Shown here piece by piece: positions 37,022 through 47,323 of a stretch of DNA of 64,000 nucleotides; position 1 is the stretch's first letter, and each line of letters opens with the position of its first letter. The position numbers were made by a program, and so were the translations under genes. Under the pieces are notes generated by a model. That model was not told where the DNA came from and did no database searches. It saw only the letters and a list, made by a program, of their open reading frames with translations. The stretch covers positions 62,001 to 126,000 of the forward strand of contig CAWZYM010000382.1 in the NCBI GenBank assembly GCA_963966185.1, read 5' to 3'. This DNA is from Rhabditoides inermis. Lineage: Eukaryota; Nematoda; Chromadorea; Rhabditida; Rhabditidae.

Positions 37022-37710
37022 ACCATCATGCGACTAAATCAATTGCCACTTGAAACGGTCGCCGCGGCGCCATCGCGGCGGTCGCTGTGACAACGCGGCG
37101 ACCGCCGCGACCGCAGCGAATCCGCCGCGACCGCCGCGACATTCATCTCTGATGAAGGGTTCCGATGTTGTTGAACTACAAAGCACGAAGCCTATTAGGT
37201 AGTGGGCTATACACATAGCATGCGCTCCCCTTTTACCCGTGAATGGTTCGATCAACGCTATTCTGAGATCTCTGATCTCGGATTTAGTCATGCGCGTACC
37301 GGACCGGGTCATGAATGACTACTTTCGAGCCTGTGGAGAAGTGCGTGTAACGGACCCGCAGTAAGAGCAAGGGAACAGGATACAGGTTTTCATGGTTGAT
37401 TGATAATCCTCATCCAGCTCACAGCTCTGATAAAGTATGCAGTAGAGCATCTCTCATGCACACTTTGCACGCTCGCATACAAGCATTATTGCATGTAATG
37501 TACGTTGTATAATACATTACTTTTCGGAATGCAAAGCAAGACTTCCACTTCTTGCATCAGAGTGAAATGTATGTAGTTGTAATTAGCAACTGGTGTAGTT
37601 GCAATTAGCAACTGTAGCAACGTGGTGAATGCATAGAAAGGAATGTTGCTAGAATTTGGTTGCATTAAAACGTGACACCTGTATGAGTGTACGTGCCCCG
37701 GGGTTCAGCC

Positions 37711-37775
37711 GCCATAGCTTAGTCGGTTAGAACGTGGATGGTCGCAGGTTCGACCAACGTTTCCCCAATTCCAAT
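37711..37775 (+). repeat. tRNA-like sequence
   Basis: A-box-like TAGCTTAGTCGGTTAGAACG and B-box-like GCAGGTTCGACC are present, but spacing and ends do not give a full cloverleaf. Probably a SINE head or decayed tRNA. Confidence 0.4.
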
Positions 37776-38163
37776 TGGTGAACATAATGAATTGGTTCTC
37801 ATCTCTCGGATATGCAATGTCCACTTATGGTCTTATGGTGAAGGGATTAAGAGTAACCCAATAGTACTTCGGTAATGAGTGCTTCTGTGATGGTTCTATC
37901 TGTTTATAGTTCTGTGCTCGCAATAAGTTGCGCGCGGGGGTAGATCAGAGAAAGACGGAGAGTCAGTTCCCGGCAATAGCGCGCAAAGCAAGAGAGGCAG
38001 ACGGTTATGGTACCGTGTTTCGAACTGCAAACGAGGTAGATCGAAAACTATCGCTCTGGCGCAGGCTATACAAGGTCATGGATTCGATTCCGCTTGGCAT
38101 TTATTGCGAACAATATACAACAGCGATATATTGTAAGACAATAAGATAAGCAGAAAAAGAGAA

Positions 38164-38470
38164 ATCGTGGAGACATCCTTTCACGGCCCAGGAAAGGTGG
38201 TCTGCCTGGTGACTTGCCTCAAGGAGTCTTTGAGGAGGACGGTAGACGTCCGAGAAGGAGAAACCGGGTTGTTCATCTTCTACACCATACCCCATGTGAT
38301 GAAAATCGGGTCTAGTTCCATCGCGAGATGGTTGAAAACAGGGTTGAAATGGGCTGGAGTGGAGGAGCAAGTCAAGGCTCACTCCACTAGGGCAGCATCC
38401 GCATCGAAAGCCGCATGGCAAGGGGTAGATGTAGATGCTCGTTTTGGCCTCTACTTTTGTGGAACTAACC
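38164..38470 (+). pseudogene. Tyrosine recombinase remnant (DIRS/Ngaro/Crypton type)
   Basis: The frame reads VVCLVTCLKESLRRT, then LFIFYTIPHVMK, SSSIARWLKTGLKWAG and KAHSTRAASASKAAWQGVDV. This follows the C-terminal half of tyrosine recombinases of DIRS-like retrotransposons and Cryptons, including the H-x-x-R box (HSTR). The region expected to hold the last catalytic motif and the tyrosine is not in frame: a neighbouring frame shows LASTFVEL, reminiscent of the 'STF.kFY' segment without the Tyr. That implies a frameshift and loss of activity. The preceding frame 37928-38149 may be a decayed N-terminal part. Confidence 0.65.
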
Positions 38471-40474
38471 TTTCACTCTGGCCTCGCCCGCTTACCACTG
38501 TTAGGCCCGCTCCTTGTCGGGAATGTTTTGGCTACTTAAAACATAGGTTAATGAACACCTGTTTCAGACAGGTTTATTGTGGGTCTTCCGCATTTGTAAG
38601 AGTAGAGGTGACTACGTCCATTATGGCTATCATTACCAGGACACAGTCTCAATGAGCCCGCCTGGCCGCCCTACTCTTCACAATGACAATAACAGAGTTT
38701 CCCTCATATGCGATGCGGAACTGTGCCAAAATCCATCCCGTAGGGATATAATGTGGATTATATGTGAGACAAACCCGACTATTGGAGTGTGATTCATTTA
38801 TCTCTTTGAGAGATTAAACACAATTCGATTCCGTAGCGAGCTCGGATATACGAGCTCGGCCCGTGGCATTCGGTTCACCTGGCGCACGGTTTCGACGTTC
38901 ATGAATGTGTGTGACGGGGTGCATACGCGTCTCCCATGCTGATGAAATGAACCTCATTTTATCTGCAGCATGTACCGCAGCATGATCAGGTAGAGATCAG
39001 ACGATCACAGGTTTCATTCCGTCAGCGGACATGTGTTTTTAAAATGTTCCGGCAAACCTGGTCGCCGAACTGACACGACACGTCCGGTTTGTGGCGCAAT
39101 TGTTATTCACTGATGGTACTATCCGGCCCAGACCTCTACTGTTCCAAGTATGATGGACATGATATACCATGGATGCGGTGTCGAATGTCGCGTGAATTGG
39201 TCAGAGGCCGTATGGTAATTATAATTACTATACTATCTCCGCTTGGTCAGTATCCTTGAATATGAAAGTAGAACCGAGCCAGAGAAACAGGGACCCTAAC
39301 ACGACATTGTGGTGTACGCCGAAAACGCTTGATGCGTCTTTCTTTCTCGTCTCACACGGTCTGTTTGTGTAGTACGTCAGAGTGATGTTGCTCAAGTAGA
39401 GCTACAATTTGGACTTCAAATTATGCGAAGTGAATTGACATCAATTCACTTGGATATGATTATTTTCCCATTCCCTTCATGTATGGATACATAAGTCAAA
39501 TCAGCCAGTTAGGGTTGCATTGGACGGTCATTAACCGTGTAGTGTTCGGAAGAACGCGCTTGTGGTCGCAGCACCCGAGCCAAACAATGCCTCTGTTCCT
39601 TGGTTCGGATATTGTGGTATAATGCGTCCAGAACTCCTTCTCTGTGCAATATCATGGGTGGTTGATGCACACGAAGGACGAAGGGCTCATTCAGTCTGTT
39701 GAAATCCAGATGGATGGCATCGTACAATGGGCATGACGTGACATTGACATTACATTAACTATGAATATACATTCTATGTAGTTTTGTTTTACAATCCTCA
39801 ATGTGGCTATTTGGCCTAGATCCCAACAATGTGCAATCTGGATCGCTAGGGCATCATGATTTGGTTGTCAAGTCTAGTAAGACTCTCTATGTTCTTTCTC
39901 AACGCGTCCTTATTACGTGCTCCCTGCCCCATGAAAAGGGGGGGGGGACAGACAAGGCAAGGAATACGTGAGGTAGTCTACGGGGTAGTGGTAGTGACCT
40001 GGTGGACCATGGTTGGTTGATTGAACACGTTTCTTCCAACATGTTCTTTTCCAGTCAAAAGTGTGTAAGGAGTGAACCTCTCTACATTTCCGGACAAATC
40101 TGAACAAGTGTTGTATGTGATTTGTCACGTCATCTCTTCTCTCCAAACCCTAGCGGGTGCAATACAATGCACCTTTGGCCGAGGGTGGGTCCTAAACACA
40201 AGGTTCGGTTCAATATTTTGATCTATTCGTGTGGCTATGATCAAATATCTTTGCACGGTTGTGTGAAGAATACACCCTTACGCTAAGTGGGAAAGGATTT
40301 ATACACTACATCCTTCATATCACTGGGTATAATGATTATGGAGCGAGTAGCTCTCGGAGAACGCGGTTCCGCTATACGTTTGTCTGTGAGAATCAGTGAG
40401 AGCTCTATCGCTCTCCACACACCGAGACAGAACAGGCCATATTGTGGTCACTGCTTGGTTCTGATTCGTAAAAG
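38471..40474. other. Interior of the 5.9-kb element, unassigned
   Basis: Two kilobases with only short frames and no recognised motif. Probably decayed transposon sequence. Confidence 0.5.
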
Positions 40475-40500
40475 CAATTGTAATAGTTGCCCTCTCTGTA

Positions 40501-41053
40501 TTATAATGTTACATTTTGCTAGACAACGCAGTTGTTGAAGTAAAATATTTATTATGATTTAGAGAGGGAACTATTACAAATCCTCGCCCGAATAGCTTAC
40601 CGAACAATGGTTTCCCTCTTCATGTTCGAATGCTATTCTCCCTCCCTTTCTTTTGATCCAATCAGTTATTTGTACGGTCGTTCTTAATTAATTTATTTGT
40701 TGGTTTCCTATTGGCATTGGAAGCCTATTCTGTTTCTGCAGGAGGAGAACGAGTCTTCATTGTAATAAGCTCACTTCTCTCTTTAGATCCCATGTGAATC
40801 TTATGTCACATTGCCTCCTCCTCACTGCAGGAAAAGTGACTAGAGACCGTCAAAACGGCGCGTCATTGCCATCGCGCGGCACGGGCCGCGGCTCAGGCAC
40901 AATGGCACGAAATTTGTATTCTCCAAATTTTTGTTCTCTAGTCCCTTTGTGAGTTGCCGATTAAAGCAGGAATAAGCAATTGTAATAGTTCCCTTTCTAT
41001 ATCATAATAAATATTTTACTTCAACAACTGCGTTGTCTAGCAAAATATAATAT
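40501..41053. mobile_element. Palindromic element, nested ends
   Basis: The arms 40501-40580 and 40981-41053 are inverted copies (ATTTTGCTAGACAACGCAG..., then AGAGAGGGAACTATTACAA). The inner unit 40561-41000 has TIRs of the AGAGGGAACTATTACAA type and is related over about 190 bp to the left end of the 5.9-kb element, in inverse orientation. Left of it lies the right TIR of that larger element, so both share terminal sequence. Confidence 0.7.
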
Positions 41054-41999
41054 CTCATGTCAATCTCACACAGACACTCAATCTTCCTAGTTGAAACAGT
41101 TGTGACGAGGGCAGCAATGTGACACAGCAATGAAAATACATGACGGGATAAAACATGCACGGGATACAACAAGCACAATGAAGACAAGCATCGGCCGCCC
41201 CTGGATTCACACTGGCCGCGCGAGCAGCTCACTCACTCCCTCTCTCTAGGCCCCATTATACTTTCACGTTGACGCAGCGTGATCAAAATCGATAGGTGCA
41301 TCTTTTGCACGGGAGCGTCAGCGTCAGCGTGAAAGTAGAATGGGGCCTTCTCTGTGACACCCGATCGATCGATAGCTGCCGACTCGCGGGCGCCGACGCC
41401 GCATTCCGATCTACCTTGTGATCGATAAACCTTTTGAGTGACAATGACAATGAATCGTGTTCCATATACCTACCAACTCTGATCTACTTTCCCTTTCAAG
41501 ATGAGCTTCGTTGTGTCTAGACGATTGATTGATGCCGATTGATGTTTAAATGATTGTACACCTCCCTTATCTATATTACTCGTAACTCGATGAATGGTGC
41601 CGTGATTGTCCAGTTGACGTGCTCTGCATAATGCTCGCACATATCTCTTATTGTGCAGCGGCTCCTCCACCGCACTCACTCCCCTCTAAGTGAATGTGCT
41701 GCGCAGATGTATCTGATCCTGGCCCTTTACGTGTACCGGTTGTCCCTTCATATATTCTTTTACGGACTCGTCTTATCGCTCATTTTATATGGTCTCGGTT
41801 TTTATCACATGCGGCTTTTTCGCTGTTTTTTTGATGTGTGACGCATTTTTTTTCTGCAATAAATTATTATTTTTATGTCGTTGTGGTGCGGTGGTAACGC
41901 TCACGGTTCACGGTCCATGCTATGCGGGTTCGAATCCCGCTACGTGCAATCAGTTTTGCCAAGTTCTCGATCGTGAGTTTCGATGAATCTTGGTAATTC

Positions 42000-42395
<396 letters not shown>

Positions 42396-43130
42396 AAATA
42401 AAATGACTGGATGCTCTGTGAGCACTCCTAGGTGCACACTACTGTATAAAAAAAAAACCAGGTGTGATTCTTTGTTCTCCCATGACTTCATATTTTTAAA
42501 GGAACAGTTGCGCTATTTTTTCGACCCAGGAATGATCCTTGAACCATTTGAATGAAAAACCAAACAAAAAATAATGATAGAAGACCATAACCCCGTAACC
42601 CCACGAAAAACCCCTGCTGTGGGTTTTTTTATTGTTTGAACTGCGCGGGACACGCTTTACGCGTCAGGGTCGTTGTGCGTGCCCCGTCAAGGATATCAGC
42701 TGTTTTCTATTGTTACTGTTTCGGTTGTTTATTCTGTGTTTTTATTACTTTATTGTGTTTATTGATTTCGAAACATCTGATAGACTTCATGCAAACGGTT
42801 CAGAATGTGTTTGTAGCTTCAAAGCTGCTCAGGTCAACGCAAATCCGTCGTTTATTGAATTTTGACAACTATTCATTGCAATATTCCCGTTGTTGTTAAT
42901 ATTATTCGTGGGTAAGCGTGTTGTTTATTTTTTTTTCCTGATTATGATCGTGATTTCAGTTATGTGGGTGCGCGGCGGTGCGTCGGCAAGCAGGGCCGCG
43001 CCACGTTCAGTTTGCTTTCCACACGATCATATAGTCGATGTGAGTTCTATGTAGTTCTTTCAATGTTTTAGAGTTATTCAACACTACGTTAGTTATACAT
43101 TGTACGCTACTCGTTCTACGTATTATCGAT

Positions 43131-43490
43131 TTCAAGTTGTAGCCGTGCGTTGCGAGGCGAGCCGTGTGGCGAGCAGTTGCCGCCGCAACCGTCAGCTCAG
43201 AAACGCTTGTCGTCGTATGATTCAACTGTCAAGTGAGTGTTTTGTAATGTTGTATTATAGCACGTATATTGTCCAATGATGTTATCGCCTTATAAATATA
43301 GTTTTAGTCTATGCCCATCGGGCGTATGTACATCAACGGCCCACTCAACAGGAAGCAGAAAGGAGCAATAGTGTGAGTATGATCCACATGTTAATAATAT
43401 TGTGTTAGAAACTGTATTGTAACCTTGTTGAGCTTGTATACATTGTATTGTTCAGACGTCTACGACAAACCCGCCGCCATCCCGCCCGCG
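43131..43490 (+). other. Candidate exons of a small unassigned gene
   Basis: Three exon-like segments have plausible splice sites: about 43141-43232 (donor GTGAGT), about 43303-43373 (acceptor after ATAG, donor GTGAGT) and about 43457 on (acceptor TTCAG). They can be joined in one open frame ending in TAG near 43490, but the peptide is Arg/Ser-rich with no known motif and alternative frames exist. Possibly a non-coding transcript or chance. Confidence 0.2.
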
Positions 43491-43620
43491 TTAGCAGGAA
43501 GAAGAAGGAGGGGAAAGAGACGGGAAGGAGGAAGAAAAGATTGTGCTGTTATGCAGGTTAATGGGTAGAAACAGGACACTGTTTTAGTATCTACGTGGTT
43601 ACAAGTGGTTACGTTATGAT

Positions 43621-44216
43621 TAGTGCATGGTCACGGCGCAACGACGTTGTTTCACGCGCGATTTTGTCTCGGCGTATGGCCGTCATTCCATCACGCCACG
43701 CTTTTCCCGAAATCACGCCGCGTGAAATGAACGCGCGGCAAAAGTCTCGAATTCGAGAATCCCGAAATAACGCCCGTGGTAGTTGGAGAAGTCAGAAAAT
43801 CCCGAAACAACGCCGCCGCGCGTTCATTCGGGATTGGAGAGATGAAGCGACCGGTGGGCCGTGATAATTGGAAAATTATGCAATTTGTTTGGATAATGCC
43901 ACATGATTTGTCTCATTTCTCAACCGTCTCATTTATGAGAAAGGCAATGAGGAGGCCGTGCATGGGATGCAGGCGTCTCGAAATGACGCGCGATCCCGAA
44001 CTAACGCTTTCGCGAATCTCGAATGAGCGGCAGCGTGATATCACGCTTTGCCCGTCAAAAGTCCCGAAACAACGCGCGCCGGTCAGCGCGCGTGGCATGG
44101 GCGTGCAATCACGCCGCTCATTTCTCGCATTCGAGAATCCCGAATCAACGCGCCGCGTTGTCTCGTCTCGAAATGACGACACGCGTGATCGCGCGTTGCG
44201 CCGTGACCAGGCACTA
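43621..44216. mobile_element. hAT-like MITE with perfect 8-bp target duplication
   Basis: The TIRs TAGTGCATGGTCACGGCGCA... (left) and ...TGCGCCGTGACCAGGCACTA (right) are inverted with one mismatch over 23 bp. The flanks are both gttatgat (43613-43620 and 44217-44224). This is the hAT signature. The 596-bp interior lacks a transposase but contains many copies of a 12-14-bp CCCGAAACAACGC-type unit, like the subterminal binding sites of hAT elements. Confidence 0.85.
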
Positions 44217-44753
44217 GTTATGATTGTCTTACTTGTTCTCTCCTTCTGATTATTAATCTCTCTTCATTGATTGTCATTTTTATTGTTTAAATTCAAATTG
44301 AACACACGTTCTCTCCGGACCGAGGGGAGAGACTATTTTATTGTTATTGTGTACATATAACTCGTATTCAATAAAGTATAAAGTTGCTTCTTTGATTATT
44401 TGTGAAACGTATAGTTCGGCCTTTAGTTCGGCCCGGTTAGTTCGGCCGCCAGTGATCTCAGGGTCGCGGGTTCTATTCCTCACCCGTCATTTTGCGAATA
44501 TATTACGATTCTTGTCATTTCTTGTCGTTCGCGGTAGTGCGCGAAATGTGAACATTTCAAACCAACAGGTTCTGCTAAACGCCTCTGTTCCTTTAAATAT
44601 TCACAGGAGATACAATTATAATAGACTCGCACTTAGCTCAGGATTTTTCGTTGAAAACAGTAGCGTGGATTTTAAACATACAGTATACTGAACGAAATGC
44701 GCAGCAGTTTTGTTTTGCCGTTCAAAGCTCTACTCCACAGATCCTGTCACATG

Positions 44754-44933
44754 ACCACGTGGCGTAGTGGTATCCCTCTCGCTTGGCAAGCAGCGGTCCG
44801 CGGGTTCGACCCTGGCTACCCACGCAGAATTTTGTTAAATTGATAACATCATCCGAAGTGTTCTGATCGTTGTCTAACCACCCTAATGTCTCTCGTGAAA
44901 AGATGGGAACTCATTTGCGGGCCCACTATACAA
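44754..44933 (+). repeat. tRNA-derived SINE, copy 2
   Basis: Head with CACGTGGCGTAGTGGTATC (A box) and CGCGGGTTCGACCCTGG (B box). The body shares CACCCTAATGTCTCTCGTG and GCGGGCCCACTATAC with copy 1 at 25216. The B box is better preserved here than in copy 1. Confidence 0.8.
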
Positions 44934-45372
44934 TAGAGACACGGACGACGAACGAGCTTCTGCCGACGCAAGCGGAACCCGTTCTTATCATACGAGATCT
45001 ATTAAACTTTCCTCGTATCACTTTCTAATTATATAATGATAGAGTCGCAGGGTCGCAAATCAGAAAGCAATAGAAAATTCGGATACTTGACAACGTTGTT
45101 TCATGATTGTTGTTTTGAAGTGAATTGATCTTAATCGAGCTATTATCAAACAAGTTCGTTGTGATCCTCTTTCGTAACCATGTTTTCAAGAATCACTGAC
45201 GATTATATCGAGCGAGAAAATTGATTGCACTATGAATCAGAATCATAATTCGTCCAAATAATACACCAAAAACTAAACAAAAAAGTACATATGTAGATTT
45301 CACGGAAGCAAAAACGAATGAATACATACTACAAATGTATAGGGTTGAACTGGTTCAATGTTTCAACAATTC
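44934..45372. other. AT-rich spacer downstream of the GT11 gene
   Basis: No exon or structured repeat recognised. It should contain the 3' UTR of the - strand gene ending at 45373. No clear AATAAA was found. Confidence 0.5.
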
Positions 45373-46202
45373 TCAGTTAGTGGGAACTGTTGAATTCACT
45401 AGCTCTACGACTCTCAGAGAGCTCTTATCGAAGCGAAGAATCTGAACAGAATACATTCTATGTAGAAGAATGGAGGACACTCTCTCACCCTCCACTCTGG
45501 AAGTACCGCGTCCTCAATCGACGTCTGCGTTTCGATTCCTCCGGCCGGAGAGAAGTCCTCAACAACACACATGTTTTTTGTGTGTTTGCTCACACTTCTT
45601 ATCGAATGTTACATAGTTGTATCGGATTGACAATATGCCGGCGTGTTCTCCACTAGTCTCCGCCCCGTGAGACTCCGCCCACCTCTGCGCGATAAACCCT
45701 TGCGGTAGCCTTCACAGTGTACGCCATCCAGAATCCAAACGTTGATGTGGGTGCTGAAATCAGTTTTCGGACCACCCAATATTCAAACGAATGTGAATGA
45801 ATTGTGTTTTCGTCACATATGTAACAGGCGTGTGATTATTGAAAAGGTACGATATTCAAGTGACCGTATGTTATCGTAAACGAAGAGATACTATCCAGAT
45901 CGAATCGCAAACGAATCTTCGTTCACCTGTGAGGAGAAACGTGTCGCAGTAGGTCTGTGTGAACGCTAGAGTCGCGTATTGGTCGGTTTTAGCGAGAGTT
46001 ATCACCGTCCAGCTGTAACGGGAATCTCCTCCCTCCCTCCCTCCCTCCCTCCCTCCCTCCCTCCCTCCCTCCCTCCCTCCCTCCCTCCCTCCTTCTGTCT
46101 GTCTGTCTTTCTGTCTCTCTCCCTCTTTCTCTCTCCCCCATCTCTCTCTCTCTCTCTCCCCCATCTCTCTCTCTCTCTCTCTCCCATCTCTCTCTCTCTC
46201 TC

Positions 46203-46267
<65 letters not shown>

Positions 46268-47323
46268 TTTCTGTCGTTCAGATCTGACAGCACAGCTTCT
46301 GCCCAGTTGGCGGAGTCTCCTATCGCCACTATCGCCACTGATTTGTTCGAGGTTGCATCTGAAAACACGGAAAAATATGAAATGAAAACTAGCCAGCCGA
46401 ACATTTATCTCCGAGATAATTTGCCGCTGCCAGTGTGAATGTCGATCGAGAAAACCTAAAAAGGGATATTTACAGTTATATTTTTGTCGAGTTGAAAAAA
46501 GTACCAGTAAATTCCGTTCTTCTTGTAGTCGCCTCTCCGGACGTGAATGCAGATTCTATCGTTATATTGTTTAAAAATCACAGCCATGAGTGATAACAGA
46601 CTTACTTATGAACATTACTCTGCTTCAAAACATTGTTGTGTTTCAGCTTTTCAACTTGAGTATCCGCTAATTGCATGTGGAACAATGTAGGTTCCAAAAG
46701 TTTCCTCACTAGTAGCTGTTCTCTATGAAAGTATTTGTAGCTGTAATTTGTGCACTTGTAACAATCGCACAGTTAATCGAATACTTATCACAAAAAACGA
46801 TCCGGAAACTTGAAGAGTAGATTTGTCCGCTAAATTCTCTACTTTTTCGAGTGCCTTCAAATCGATGTCTATCGGTCGATACGTGCAACAAGGACCTATG
46901 TGAGAAATGTACAACACATTAGATTTCTGAAACTAGACATGTGAGACATTCATGCATATCATGGAGAATTTACCGTTATGGTGATCTTGCGAAATAGTTT
47001 GATGAGCGCTGGGTAATGGACCGCTGTCTCCAGATTCAGCGACGAAGTATAGGCAGGTATTCTGGGAGTTTATAGGTTATATATCTTTTGACTAAGTATT
47101 ATCAGAACAACACTCACAAGTCTAGACGGGACGCGGCACTGAGTAGAAAAAATAGTTCGAAGAGCACGTTTCCCAGACCGCAACCAGTCCGCAGAGCATG
47201 GAATGTGATGGTGACGTATCGCAAGCTCTTCGGTCCTCTCGCCGCAGATTTTCTGGTTTCGACGGTCGAAGCTCCCAATGTTGCATTCATGCTTTTAATT
47301 TCAAAACTGTTCCAAGTCACGCT
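45373..47323 (-). CDS. GT11 family glycosyltransferase (alpha-1,2-fucosyltransferase-like), N-terminus not found
   Basis: Eleven exons on the - strand join in phase (954 nt, 317 aa plus stop): 47323-47118, 47061-46974, 46926-46785, 46666-46606, 46555-46505, 46455-46403, 46358-46268, 46012-45927, 45753-45683, 45524-45489, 45441-45373. Key motifs in order: GCGLGNVLFELFF (equivalent of the N-terminal G-x-GNQ motif), LQVSGSFF, CIHVRRGDY (the GT11 H-x-RR-x-D nucleotide-sugar motif), VAIVAIGDSANW (the 'vfSDD..W' strand), STFGFWMAY (motif III) and DAVLPEW near the C-terminus. GT11 enzymes are Golgi type II membrane proteins that transfer fucose from GDP-fucose. The first visible exon follows an acceptor at 47324-47325, so a cytoplasmic tail and signal-anchor exon should lie further right but was not recognised. 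The last three exons are short and their boundaries are less secure. Confidence 0.8.
46027..46266. repeat. (CCCT)n and (CT)n arrays in a GT11 intron
   Basis: (TCCC)n at 46027-46094, then CTGT and CT blocks with CCCATCT interruptions up to the donor of the exon ending at 46268. The array begins within 2-3 bases of that donor on the - strand. Confidence 0.9.

Larger units (their letters stand above)
35796..37153. repeat. Inverted repeat pair with GCGGCGGTC-rich arms around LINE fragments
   Basis: The arm 35796-35830 (TCAGATGAATATCGCGGCGG...) and the arm 37117-37153 are inverted near-copies. The right arm extends into further GCGACCGCC units. They look like the ends of a short DNA element into which the CR1-like LINE sequence inserted. 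Confidence 0.6.
34574..40499. mobile_element. 5.9-kb composite element with 25-bp terminal inverted repeats
   Basis: The ends are exact inverted copies: ACAGAGAGGGCAACTATTAC... at 34574-34598 and its complement at 40475-40499. Flanking octamers gttataat and attataat match at 7 of 8 positions, which could be an 8-bp target duplication. Inside are CR1-like LINE pieces, another inverted-repeat pair, a tRNA-like sequence and a tyrosine-recombinase remnant. No intact transposase is visible. The first about 190 bp resemble, in reverse, the small palindromic element at 40561-41000, so these are probably two members of one terminal-repeat family with later insertions in this one. Confidence 0.6.

Noticed and set aside
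37711..37775. Functional tRNA gene
   Set aside because: A- and B-box-like motifs exist, but spacing and acceptor-stem pairing fail. The same was judged for 637, 41883, 44757 and 49341, which fit SINE heads or decayed copies.
46709..46891. Alternative GT11 exon frame (HVSTDRHRFEGTRK...)
   Set aside because: It is open, but the other frame joins in phase with both neighbours and gives the family-like LQVSGSFF segment.
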